Assembly (NCBI GenBank): GCA_029298735.1
Contig: JANSLP010000019.1
Span: forward strand, 124,001 to 188,000
Reading direction: 5' to 3'
Origin: Ophiostoma sp. CBS 140.51
Taxonomy: Eukaryota > Ascomycota > Sordariomycetes > Ophiostomatales > Ophiostomataceae
Length of the DNA stretch: 64,000 nucleotides
Of this stretch, positions 33,180-44,647 are shown in pieces; the first letter of the stretch is position 1; each line of letters opens with the position of its first letter. The notes under the pieces are model-generated. The model did not search any database and had not been told where the DNA came from. It saw only the letters and a program-made list of their open reading frames with translations. The position numbers and the translations under genes were made by a program.

Positions 33180-33956
33180 ATGACAAACGCTCCAGCGTAC
33201 GACCGCGACAGAGTTGTCGCTGCCGTGCGGGAATTTTACGCCTTTCTTACACGCATCCCACGCTGGACGGCTGGCGACTTCCAGGATGCACCGTCGGGCG
33301 GCTGGCCGGAGCTCACCGACGAGGTTCTGTCACCACTTGGCAAGGACGAGACAGTACGCGACCTATTACGACACCTTCCGTACTTGATGCCCAGCCGCGA
33401 CTCCGAAGCGAACGCCGACGACGGCAAGAATCAGGACCATCTCTGGGGTGCCGGCACCTGCGGCGACAAATCCATGATTGCGCCCGAGACCCACACCAAC
33501 GACTACCCAAACACACAAACACTTCATATGCTGGCCAGACCGGGCATGAAGGGCCTCTTTGAGCCGGCCGGCGCCGGCGTCCTTCCACCACATGTGGCTG
33601 TTTTGACGACTGGCTCACGATACGGCAGCTGGCTGCTTGTGGACACGCAGCTGGGTACCGCCACAGACTTTATCATGATGGAACGCCCTGAGAGAGATAT
33701 CCCCGCCCAAGGCAGCGATGACTACTGGCGGGCATACCGAACACTGCCTGTGGAAGAAATGTTGGAGGAGTGGAAAGCCAAATTTATCCAGCTTGAGTGG
33801 GTGGTCGTGCCAGACAATCACATGGACGGCGTCATGAACTGGATGGACGCAAGGACAGACCGGGTGAGGGACATCTACCGGATGCATGGGTGGCCGAATA
33901 GCTTTCGAAAAGAAGACTGTCGGCGGGCACTCACACAATGGTATATTGACGACTAA
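33180..33956 (+). CDS. Conserved-looking hypothetical protein
   Basis: A 258-residue intronless protein of soluble, enzyme-like composition with no signal peptide or membrane segment. The N-terminal third is helical and acidic. The central block VAVLTTGSRYGSWLLVDTQL is followed by DDYWRAYRTLPVEEMLEEWK and a C-terminal stretch rich in aromatic residues (TDRVRDIYRMHGWPN). This organisation is reminiscent of SMI1/KNR4-like fungal proteins, but I cannot assign it with confidence. The ATG at 33180 is the first in frame and follows a good A-rich context (caccaatgac). Confidence 0.75.
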   Translation: MTNAPAYDRDRVVAAVREFYAFLTRIPRWTAGDFQDAPSGGWPELTDEVLSPLGKDETVRDLLRHLPYLMPSRDSEANADDGKNQDHLWGAGTCGDKSMIAPETHTNDYPNTQTLHMLARPGMKGLFEPAGAGVLPPHVAVLTTGSRYGSWLLVDTQLGTATDFIMMERPERDIPAQGSDDYWRAYRTLPVEEMLEEWKAKFIQLEWVVVPDNHMDGVMNWMDARTDRVRDIYRMHGWPNSFRKEDCRRALTQWYIDD

Positions 33957-34270
33957 TAGTAATCACGAGAGTGACTTACTGCGAGGCGGGAAGAAAAGCC
34001 GGAAAATTTGGTGGATGGTCCTGCATTAATACCGGCTATACTGCTGTGCTGTGCTGTTGGTTATTTTTATTTTTTATTTTTTTTTGAAGATGGGCCGATA
34101 CCGCTTGCCACAGTGAGGTACTCTCTTGGATAGTTCAGACAAAAAAAAATGCAATGCCACGTTCTGATATCTACGAAATATGTCTGCATTTGTGGCATTT
34201 TGGGCAGAAGTGTAGATGCTGTGTTGCATAGGTTCATGATAGACACAAAGTCGCTACCCGCTTTCTAGTC
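33957..34270. other. Intergenic, T/A-rich
   Basis: A 314-bp stretch with long T-rich (34063-34084) and A-rich (34140-34150) tracts. It holds the terminator of the 33180 gene and the promoter of the small secreted protein. No coding signal is seen. Confidence 0.4.
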
Positions 34271-34793
34271 ATGGCGATAAACTTGTTGACCGCCGTGGTA
34301 CTGGTTGTCCTCCAAGGGAGGACAGATTTGTCATCGTCACTGGGCATCGACCGATATCGATACACGGACGTCCCAGACTACGGTCCTCAGGTACGGTGTG
34401 CATCTGCATATTCCATGCAATAATCTTTAAATTACTGACAAAATTATCAAAATAGCCCAATGCACCGTACATAGTAGATAACACGCACAACTATTTTCAT
34501 GTCGCTACAGACAAAGGCAAGTATTTTTATCTAGGATCACCGCGATGGCCAAAAAAAAACAGAATGCGAGTATCTAACACAGCCCAGGAAAGCAAGACGG
34601 CCCCGTCTGGGACTGCTCGGGCAGTTTTGAAAAGTACATGGACAACCTTCGCACGGGTGACATTCATCGGTGTGACTATGAGATCTACAGTGAGCATGGA
34701 TGTGGTCGTACCGCAGTCAGAGCCCCAGTGCACGAGCAACTTCACGTTGTTGAACTAGACCGCACCTATGCGGCGAACTGTGTATCACAATGA
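34271..34793 (+). CDS. Small secreted cysteine-containing protein with a GC-AG intron
   Basis: Exons 34271-34390, 34456-34516 and 34588-34793 sum to 387 nt, 128 residues. The N-terminus MAINLLTAVVLVVLQG is a short signal-like hydrophobic segment. The mature part has exactly four cysteines (70, 89, 99, 125), compatible with two disulphides. The second intron starts with gcaagt, the preferred GC-AG donor, and ends cccag; the nearby GT donor would break the frame. No family was recognised. The compact size, secretion signal and paired cysteines are typical of effector-like proteins or small secreted RNase-like folds, but no catalytic motif is visible. It lies immediately upstream of the GH55-like pseudogene. 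Confidence 0.6.
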
Positions 34794-34798
34794 GTCTT

Positions 34799-36405
34799 AG
34801 GCCGGTACGGCCAAGACGTGTAACACGTCTGCAATGACGATGGTCTCGATGATCACCAACAAGACGGTGGTCTTTCAAGATTTGCATGTCAACTTTGACA
34901 GCAGTGATAACGCAGCCAGTCGTAGTGTCGACTATTGGCTTACGACGTTGGCACCGCTGGGGCAACAGCCTCTGGCACCGGCCGGGTACAGTATCAGGTC
35001 TACGGCGCCCGAGATATTTACATGGGACACGTGCAGACGGAGGCACCGTACTACTAGCCCAACCCAGCGGCACCGGCACCATTTAGAGCGGCGCCGTCGT
35101 TCCCTGGCGATCCATCTTTTGACGAGTGTATAACTGACACGTGCAAACTGGCATGAGGGTTGAGGATCATCGACTCACACTCTGTGACAGTACACAGCGC
35201 CGGTCTGTACAGCTTTTTCAACAACTATGCCCAAGATTGCAACGCTGCAGATGCCAACAACTGCCAGGACCGGATTTTCGAGATCAAGGGATCGACAGGC
35301 GTGGCCATATTCAGCCTGTTTACCGTGACCGTCGTGAATCCAGCGACAGGAATCAAGTGAGTGAAGCATGCAATCCTTTTGTTAATTTTTTTTTTTTTTT
35401 TTTAGTTTTTTCCCTGGCTACCGAACCCAGTAATTCCACAATTCTCCAGTCAGACTCACAGAGGTACGTACATCAATAACACGGTTCCTTTAACATTTAC
35501 TGTCTTCCAACTCACAGTACAGTGGATTTTCAACCGAGATTAGCGTCTGGATCCCGCTTCCGGGCGACGATACATCGGACGTTTTCTATGTTGGCCCCGA
35601 AGTCTGGTCACAGCCCACGGACCGCTGTGATTCACCCTGTACCCTGGTGCTGCCGCCTAGCAAGCTGTATTCGGGCACGACAATTTCTCCCGGTGTTATC
35701 ACAACGTCGTTTGAGTACGGCCACACTGGAACCACCACGAGTGGTGACCAGGTTGTGACATCCTTCTTCTCCACCGTGACGACCGTTACCATCACTGTAC
35801 CCGCAGTGACAATCTCAGCTGACGGCAGCATGCCCTACTCCAATGTCCACGTCACCGACAAGCAGCAAACATCCAGCGGCTTTGTGGCCCATCCAAGTGT
35901 CAGCCTCCCACCGGTGACCGTGTCCCTGCCGGACGGTATTGGCGGCATGGCAGTGCGGACAGCCACACTCGCTCCTTGTCCACATGTTACTGTTGGCCCT
36001 GGGGGTGTAAATGATGGCGATACCCGAGTGGGTGGGAATGGCGTCGTTACATACCATACACCCATCTTCACCAGCATATCGGTAGCCGGTCCAACGGTGA
36101 CCACCGTTGCCTTCCCACCGGTTGTGGCCATGACCACAATTGTATGCCCAAAACAAACTGCCGTCCACTTTGCCACGCCCCAGACGACGTACACAACGAG
36201 TTGCGAAAGTGGAGCTGCTTTGACCATTGCCTTTACGTGTGCATCCAAGGATGTCACCTTCTTGGGCCCGTCGGGCGGCACCCTGACACAGGACTGTACC
36301 TATGTGGCCCCGTCGAGGACATCGACACCTATACCAGTTGTGCCAGTCATCCCCGTTGGCGGCGGAGGAGGCGGTGGTGGGCCGATTAGTCAAGCCACTT
36401 CTTAG
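34799..36405 (+). pseudogene. GH55-like (beta-1,3-glucanase/pectin-lyase fold) mucin-type gene, decayed
   Basis: Plus-strand blocks match the C-terminal half of large fungal GH55-like proteins: VVFQDLHVNFDSSDNAASRS, VDYWLTTLAPLGQQPL, VYGARDIYMGHVQTEAPYY, GLRIIDSHSVTVHSAGLYSF, VFYVGPEVWSQPTDRCDSPC, then a Thr/Val-rich mucin-like tail ending in a Gly run. It is broken by a 5-nt frame-shifting insertion (34990-34994, agtat, between the codons of GY and QVYGARD), by TAG at 35055-35057 where the family has Gln, and by TGA at 35154-35156 where the family has Trp. Two introns still appear, about 35358-35449 and 35464-35518. The N-terminal half of the family is absent; the small secreted gene occupies that position. 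The last part, 35521-36405, remains open. Confidence 0.75.
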
Positions 36406-36635
36406 CCCTCACGTGGCCGTCATGGTGGCCACATTCGTAACAACTGGCAGTCCAAGTTGTCTACCCGCAGAACCGCTCGCGTTGGCCGCCATATCTGTAT
36501 TATTAAAGGCCGCTGTAAAAAAGTTCAGTCTGCACCCACGAGATCTTAAATCTCGAATGGCTAGCGTTAGTTTATTATTATAACGTCAATATTAAGAAAA
36601 TAAGTTTATAATATTAGGGTGTCGCTATTAACAAG

Positions 36636-39600
36636 CTAACTCCACTCGGTTATAGTGGCCAGAGATAACATCGTGTATGGATGATCTGGGCCAAGTGTTC
36701 GCCGACGAGCTAAGGCACAGTCCTTCATCAGCGCCAAGGCCTCTGGAAAACGACCTTGACACCTCCAAGTAAAAGAGAGGTTGGCCATGCTCGTCAACGT
36801 GTCGGGATGGTCGATACCGAGCTTCGTCTTGCTCGTATCCATCACTTGTACCTCTAGCTTCTCGGCCTCGTCCCACCGGCCCTGATTCCTAAACGTCGAC
36901 GCAAGGTTGGCCATACTCGTCAACGTGTCGGGATGATCGACACCAAGCTTTGTCTTGCGAGTCTCCAACACCTGTATAAACAGCTCTTCAGCCTCGTACC
37001 ACCGGCCCTGGTTCCAAAACGTTGATGCAAGGTTGGCCATACTCGTCAACGTGTCGGGATGGTCAATGCCGAGCTTCGTCTTGCTCGTATCCATCACTTG
37101 TACCTCTAGCTTCTCGGCCTCGTCCCACCGGCCCTGATTCCTAAACGTCGACGCAAGGTTGGCCATGCTCGTCAACGTGTCGGGATGGTCGATACCGAGC
37201 TTCGTCTTGCTCGTATCCATCACTTGTACCTCTAGCTTTTCGGCCTCGTTCCACCGGCCCTGGTTCCTAAACGTCGACGCAAGGTTGGCCATGCTCGTCA
37301 ACGTGTCGGGATGGTCGATACCGAGCTTCGTCTTGCTCGTATCCATCACTTGTACCTCTAGCTTTTCGGCCTCGTTCCACCGGCCCTGGTTCCTAAACGT
37401 CGACGCAAGGTTGGCCATACTCGTCAACGTGTCGGGATGATCGACACCGAGCTTTGTCTTGCGAGTCTCCAACACCTGTATAAATAGCTCTTCAGCCTCG
37501 TCCCACCGGCCCTGGTTCCTAAACGTTGATGCAAGGTTGGCCATACTCGTCAACGTGTCGGGATGGTCGATGCCGAGCTTCGTCTTGCCCGTCTCTATCA
37601 GTCTCTTAAATAGTGTTTCCGCTTCGTTATAACGCCCATCATAGTAAAGGTATAACCCATATCCCCGTAGTAGTACAAGCCTATTCTCATCGTCTTTTTT
37701 ACCGAAACTTGACCGCAGTATATAATATGCATGCGGTATATATCCCCTCCACACTAGTCTGTTTTCATGGCCGGCGTGCATTAATACGTCCGCTAATCTT
37801 GCGGTGGCTCTGCCGGTCAAATCGTATAGCAGTCCCTCTTTCCGGAGCCAGTTCCGCGTCGCTAAGTGCACTAGCCTGTGGATATTAATAGCCGAGTCCG
37901 TAGACTGTGCAGCGATGAACGAATAGCCCTGCAGTGTACCTATCGCGTCTGTCTCCTTTTTCCGAGATATACCTGGTGGGAGAAGCGAACGCGGGATATC
38001 TTTTGGATCCACGCAGGCCATAAAGGACAGGTATTCTGCTGCAAGAGGATCGTGCTTCCGAATTTTTTCGAATGAGATGAGCCACGTGGTTGCCACTGGA
38101 TTCTTCACCTCAGGATATCTCCCTTCGTCTTCAAAATCCTCGCTAAGGAGTGTAATTGCATCCTCTTCCTGCTTGTCTAAGAGTGATAGATAGTAGCCAA
38201 GACTGATGCTGTTCTGGTTGATGTATGATGCGGCTTGAACAATGGCTAGTGGAAGGTACGTGAGCGAGGCGAGCAGTGCCTTTATGTCACCTTCATTGCT
38301 GAGGAGGTCCGTGTTTTCGAGGTAATTTCGAAAGAGTTGTTTACTGCCGGCTTCATCCATGGCCGACATTTCGATAATGCTCTGGCCAGCAAGCCGTACG
38401 GCTGCCGTTTTGTTACGCGTCGTGAAGATGATAGATCCATGCTGGCTGTTAGGCAGGTAGTCAATCAGGCGGCCGGATTCCCCAGCAGAATTATCAACCC
38501 ACATACTGACGTCGTCGGCGTTGTCGAATACGATAACCCACCGGCCTGCGCCCTCGCTGCTTAGATAGTCTTGCACGAGTTTTTTGACGTCGGCCGTTTT
38601 GTCGTCATAGCCAGATATGCCCAGCCTTTTGGCAGCCTCGCGGTATGCCTGCGAAAGGCTCTCCTGGCTCGTTGCGGATATCCAGAGGAAAGAGCAGTCT
38701 TTGTCTTCGTCTCGCAGACGGTAAAGCAACTCAATCACGAGACGCGTCTTGCCGATACCGCCAATACCCGTGATAGCAATCTTGACCGCTTTATCCTTAG
38801 CGAATAGCAACGTACGGACGGCTTCGAGCTCCAAATCGCGGCCGGTAAAGGAGGTGCCACGTTCAAACGGAACCATCCAAACACTATTCTCAACTAAAGG
38901 CTTTCTAAGGGCCTCTGAAAACTCTGAGAACGGCTCGCCATGGGAGGCATCGGTCTTCTCCTGTCCCTTCCGGAAGGCTGTCCTCTCGATACGGAGGATA
39001 AATCGAGCCAGAATCTTGTCTCTGCGCTGGTCTGCCTCGGATATCAGCTTGTCCGAGTTTTGCAGCTTGAGCTTGTGCATGCGTACCAACTCCCACTGTG
39101 ACGTAAGATCGTTTTGGTTCTGCCCCTCAATATCCGGTATTTCTTCATCCGCCGGTGGTTCTCTGCCGGAAGTGTTCTCATCCTGATACGAGAAGGAGAC
39201 AGATAGTCCAAGATGGCTTGTACTCTTCAACGTTATTCGAGATGCGGCCGTGTTCTCTTCGTTCTTCGATTGGGGATCAGACGTGCTGCTCATATCTTCT
39301 GCAACATCTACATCGTCCGGTAACGGGAGCGACAGTATACTAAGGTACTGTAAGTGGTGCGCGATATGGTCTTGCAGCCTTTGCCTCTTCTCGATATCCG
39401 CCCTACCACATAAAGGACACGCATCAAAGATCTTCTTGAGTGCGCGTCGCGAGATTTTTGCCAGAGACGGAAGTTGCGCCTCGGCAAACTTCCCCGGATG
39501 CTCAGTTTTCATATGGTCGATATATTCATCTTTGGCCTCAAACACTGCCGGCTTATGAGTCTTCGCGACGCACTTCCAGCGCATGCAGTGCACTTGCTGC

Positions 39601-40825
39601 ATATGCGAGATCCATTCTGCGCTCGTGCCGAATATGTCTTTTCCATGCGAGGCGCAAGGAAAGAACATGCAAACATATGGATCTAGATCTTTCTTGACGT
39701 GCGCACCCCATTCGTCACGATTCTCTGCGACCCGTACGGGTAGGATGAGGCAGCAAAAAGGGCAGACAAAGTCGCATGCATTGGGGGCCATGCGGGGTGG
39801 TAACGGAAGGATGTCCTTGTTGTCGCTGGCCAACGCGATCGTGTGTGCCTGGCTAGGCGTCGACACGACTCGGTGGTACACTTCTGGGTCGAGTGTTGTC
39901 GCGGTGTATTGCCTCGACGCGACGCTCGACACCTCCGGGATGGACGGCTTAGGCACTTTTGTCTCGTCCGTTGTGTGTCCGCTGACGATAGACATTGTAG
40001 GATTTAATGCATGCACGGGCTTCGGTGCCGGCTTGGCGGTGTGCAGGGCAAGCTTGGTTTGACGCGAGCGGCGGTACAGGATGTAGCGGCGGCGTAGGAG
40101 CATTGTAGATACCAGCCGGTCGTGCAGATCGGATGAAACAGATGAAATGGTCGGAAAGTCACGCGTTATCCAACAGCTAAAGAGCTTCTGGAGCACTGGC
40201 GTGGCGTCGTCACCATTGGCATCTTTCAGAGGAAAGACGGACGCCTTTTCGTTTTGTCGTGCGATGCCGGATCGCCGGGTTATATTTGCGAGGCGATGCA
40301 ACCAGTCGATGGTTATAGAAAGAGAGGAAAGGCTAGCGTCGATCTCTTCGTGCCCGGCCGGCTGGATTTGGGATCCGTTGTCCACATAGTCTACGGAAAT
40401 AGCGGGTTCGCAGGATGTCTCGAGATCCTTCAGGAGAGTGACCACTTTTCTTACATTAGCCACGCAATTCAGCTACTCTGTAATAAAGTTGCGTACTTAC
40501 ATCGACTTGTCCGATTCAACATGCCATCCAGGTGCTCCAACATCAGCACCTTGGCCTCCTCCAGGTCGCGCAGCCGGTAGTCCAAGCTGGCGTGGAACGC
40601 TGCGAATACACCCATGTTCGACGCCCATATGTTGAACCGCCCGGTCAGATCGCGCATTTTGGCCGACCGCATACCGCCGTCTTCATATTTGTGTAAGGAG
40701 TCGGTGGACTTGATCAGGGAGTCGCGACATTCTTCGGCGCGTGAAGCGATAGTCGCCCCAGCAAGAAGCCCAGTGGGTTCGGGTTCGCCGCTAGGCGCAA
40801 TGCACTCGCTGGGGGAGGAAGACAT
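36636..40825 (-). CDS. NLR protein: fungal N-domain, C2H2-like fingers, NB-ARC ATPase, TPR repeats
   Basis: Exons in coding order are 40825-40501 and 40444-36636, giving 4134 nt and 1377 residues. The N-terminal helical domain (about 1-250) is of the type preceding fungal C2H2/STAND proteins. Cys/His-rich finger-like elements follow (about 334-475; CPFCC and CPLCGR). The NB-ARC ATPase runs from about 640 to 950, with P-loop GIGGIGKT at 668-675, Walker B RWVIVFDNADD, sensor GSIIFTTRN and GLPL-like LTYLPLAIVQAASYI. The C-terminus has seven 42-residue TPR units plus a partial one. Fungal NLRs oligomerise on ligand sensing and trigger allorecognition or antagonist-response cell death. All NTPase motifs look intact. 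The gene is divergent, over 479 bp, from a DUF7580-like/S8 protease, suggesting it is the sensor for that protease and the gasdermin-like protein beyond. Confidence 0.92.
36711..37592 (-). repeat. Seven tandem 126-bp units encoding nearly identical TPRs
   Basis: Seven consecutive 126-bp units code 42-residue TPR motifs with the shared core KLGIDHPDTLTSMANLASTF. Units differ mainly at a few positions: Ile/Val after KLG, Asp/Asn/Tyr in GRW-x-EAE, and the LFIQVLE versus LEVQVMD tail. The last unit (36711-36836) has diverged more (SFTWRCQGRF). Near identity at DNA level indicates recent duplication or gene conversion, the high-internal-conservation pattern described for fungal NLR recognition domains. 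Confidence 0.93.
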
Positions 40826-41304
40826 AGTAGCGAGAGCGAGAAAGCAATATTAGTATCGCAGCCAGGATGCCTTGATGGTAGTTGTCTTGTATATTTTCAT
40901 TACTGGTAGCTGTGAAAATTGATGCGCAGGCGACTTTGATTGATGTAAATGTTCGACGTCCGAAGTTCGATGGTACGAAAGTGAACCCCGCAAGCCGCAA
41001 CAACAGATACCCAATTTAAACGGTGGAAACAAGGAGCCAATCAAACTACGCCGAAGAGCGAACACGATTCTCTCCAATAACAGGTCAACACGACGGTTGT
41101 ATTTGATTCTGCTAGCACAGACCGCCTTTTATTGCTGCCTCAGGCGGCTTGGTCACCGCACTCATGTCATCATGAGGCTGAACGAACACTCACATTCGCA
41201 CGATATGCTGCCCAAGTAGCACGGATCGACATCAAATCATCCTATCGGTATGGAGTGCCGGTCAACCCTTTGCCTCGCGTATTTCTTCTTTAAAGACTGC
41301 AAAT
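40826..41304. promoter_or_regulatory. Divergent promoter shared by NLR and DUF7580-like/S8 protease
   Basis: The 479-bp gap between the two ATGs is the only upstream region for both genes and so probably drives them together. No specific operator was identified by eye. Confidence 0.5.
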
Positions 41305-44300
41305 ATGACAACAACGACACGCGTCACATCGTGTGAGCTCGCCCCGGTCCGAGCCGTAGATCCCGCGCTAGACTTCCTTCCGTCTGTACTAAAAAGCATA
41401 CAACGTGCGTCCACAATCCTCGAGTGCGACCAACGGGAGGATGACGAAACGGAGCGTGAATCTCTACGACGGCTACGGTCCACTGCATATTCTATATTGA
41501 GTACCTTTCATTTGCTGAAAAATGCTGGACGACTCACCGAGTTTGTTGGGAATGCGAACGCTATTCTCAGTTCTGTAGAGCGTACTGTGGACGTCGGAAG
41601 CTGTGGAACAGAGTTCAAATGTGCTTTGTGGAAGGTAAGTGTTGTCGTTTTACTCGTCTGTATTATATGTTCGGGTCCTGTCCCACTGACACGGCGTTGC
41701 CTAGAAATCATACAAGGAAATGTACCCAAAATGCCACGCTCTTTGCCATCGGGTCAACAACGACACCAATCGCCCCTCCCTTTTCACCTTTCCTGAAATC
41801 TCCGTCCCCGGCGGCCTCCTTGACTGGATCACGAAATTTTACGACAAATTGCAAGTCACCTACTGCGACCCCGAGTATATTAAGTGCTCTCCAGAAGACC
41901 AAAAAAACCGCTGGTATCCGCAAGAGATATTCAGCTCTACCTGCCAAATTTTCCACGCGCTCTCACAATGCCGACGTGGGACGGTCGACTGTAGCGTCAG
42001 CGTGCATCCTGAAGCCTGCCTGGCGCTGGCTGCGCACTTGAACTTACGCGATGGGGGTGAGCACTCCGTCGACGTGCTCTTGTCCCTCGATACGGAGCCG
42101 CCACTATGGGACGAGGTGTGCATACACATGAACAGTCCTGCACCGCCATCGACCAACAGAGACAAAAGGTTCGCCAAGCCAGCAGTCAGATTCTTGGGAG
42201 GGGGTGGCAAGAGCACCTCAACGGCGCCGCAATGGAGGAAAAAACCGAAGCAGGTTCCGCACTTTTGCGAACTGCTAGATCCTCGCAAATTGGACACGAA
42301 TGCAACGCATCGCATCAACGTGACCCTCGACACCGACAATGACTTTTGGAAACATTCTCCCACTCCACGCTTCGCAAGGCGGGACGACTTCACGCATTCT
42401 GTTTCGCTCGCAAGTGTTCTAGCCTCTGGTATGCGCGGTATGGACGACGTGGCCAAGTTAAGGCTGGTCGTTGTTCTCGGCTATTCACTGTTGTACTTGT
42501 TCGATGGGCCGTGGTTACGCGCGCGCAAGGCCACGGCATGGAGCCGGGAAAAGATTATGTTTTTTTCAAAAGGCGGCAAGGTCATACTGCGCCCGTTCCT
42601 GCGCTCGAACTTTCAAGACGATGATAGCGACGACGATAACGACGACCTATTTTGCGAGTACCCAGCCCTGGTCGACTTCGCCATCATTCTGCTTGAATTG
42701 CACCTGGGAAAAACGATTGAAAGCTACCTGAATCTCACAGAGCCGCTGACAAGTGCCAGTCAAAAGTGGGCTTTCGCGAATGATGCGTTCTGGATGCTCG
42801 AGCCTTTTATCGGGTACAACCTCCGAAACGCAATTGAAGCGTGTCTGTATCCTGATTTTGGCGATATTGAAGCCGGTGAGGGTGAACATGACGTTACTGA
42901 CGAGGACGAGAATACAAACGAGCACAGTGGAGCTGAGGACGCGAATGCAGACAAGATCAAGCAGGTGCACGACAAGATTTTCACCACAATCGTCGACCCG
43001 CTTCGCCATCACCTCGAGGAAATAGTAAATACGTACAACAACTTTGGGAACTTGGACGAGGAATTGGCCAAGTTGGACTTGGGCTCCGTGAATTTGTTCA
43101 AAAAGGAGGAAACCCGCCATATTGTGCGTCACACGAATTCGACACACGATCAAACAGCGATGTACTCGGTAAAGAGCAGTCTCAAAAAAGGGAAAGCCAT
43201 TGTTGTCACCGCCGCCACACCCGTCACTTTCACGGAACCTTGCTGGCCCATCTTTGACCCTGACGTCCCCAGCCGTGCGGAGGCGGGGAAATTTTATACT
43301 CCATTTAATGACTTCAGTGTCTCACTGCCCGTCACGTCACACGATACTGCCCTCACTGACAGCTGGTTCGCAAAATTCAAAGACCTCGAGGTGCTCGGCC
43401 CGCTCAAGGCACTTAAACCTGGCGACCCACACCGCGTGCGTATGGCAATTATCGACACCGGCATCGATATGACTCATATCACTATGCAGGCTGCAAGAGC
43501 GTGCAATAGGATTGTCACGGTGTGCGACTGGGTGAATGGGCGAGGGGGTGTGGAGGACTTTGGCGTGGGGGATGCTTCTGGGCATGGAACGCACCTCGCC
43601 AGTGTCGTATTGAACATGGCACCACACGTGGATTTGTACATTGCACGCGTCACAGAGACGCATGACCTGAAGGACAGTCAGGAGAACATTGCTAATGTAA
43701 GTGTGTTCTGATTGCATCTCTTCCATGCAGTCGTTTTTTTTTTCACCACTACTAACCTCACACTCGTCTCCCCCCAGGCCATCCGCACAGCCTCGTCCTC
43801 GTGGGGATGCGCCATCATCAGCCTCTCGCTGGGCTTCAAGGCCGGGATCCCGTCCATCCAACGCTCGCTCGACGACGCCATCAAAATGAACGGCGTGCTT
43901 GTGTTCGCTGGTGCCTCCAACGATGGCGCAAACTCTGGCACTGCCTACCCGGCAAAACTATCCTCTGTGTTGTGCATCTACTCGACGGACATCTACGGCA
44001 ACCCGTCACCCTTTAATCCTTCGCCTAGACCGCTTAATGGGGATGCATTTGGCATCATTGGCGAAAATGTGCTTGGCGCGTGGCCGTCGAGTCCCGCTTC
44101 AGGGGCAGCCGGTGCTAGCTTCCGGAGGATGTCTGGGTCGAGTATTGCAACACCGATCGCCGCGGCGCTGGTGGCATGCGTGCTGGGTTTGGCTTCCAAG
44201 TGGGAGACGGAGAGCGTTATAAAGCTTGCGAGCTACGAAGGTGTGCGAAGGGTGCTATTTAAGATGGCGGTGAAAAGAAAGGACCATCTGTATTTAGATC

Positions 44301-44374
44301 CTGTTTCTTTTTTCTCACGCGAGGAGAGCAACATTTTGGCGGATGTGCGTAAGGTACTCGATCTGAAGAATTGA
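41305..44374 (+). CDS. DUF7580-like/subtilisin (S8) intracellular protease
   Basis: Exons 41305-41634, 41705-43696 and 43778-44374 sum to 2919 nt, 972 residues. The N-terminal two thirds resemble fungal DUF7580 modules (SVSLASVLASG, then helices and a GPWL segment, then ILRPFLRSNF and DFAIILLELHLGKTIE), with an acidic stretch near 390-420. The C-terminal S8 domain keeps Asp694 in AIIDTGID, His737 in ASGHGTHLAS, the oxyanion Asn in GASNDGANS, and Ser896 in GSSIATPIAAAL. There is no signal peptide or typical subtilisin propeptide, so it is expected to act inside the cell. This architecture matches fungal cell-death proteases such as HET-Q2, which cleaves the gasdermin-like HET-Q1. Neighbours are an NLR on one side and a gasdermin-like gene on the other. 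Confidence 0.9.
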
Positions 44375-44647
44375 ATATGGCATGATGATATTGTTTGTTA
44401 TGCATTCAGCGGAAAGCGTACTTTTGATCGTTTTCATTGTTTCCGCGCCTCTCGATACCCGTTCTCATACATGCGTTAATTCATGCCGTCGTGAACGGTC
44501 CTTGACTATGATTTCAATTTCGAATAAAGTGAAACTACCAAATAGAACAGAAATAGAAAAAAAAGGAAGAAGAAAAGAAAAGAAACGAAATAAAAAGAAA
44601 CACGGGAGATTAAATATGGACCTCACACACATCACACTGTTCGAATC

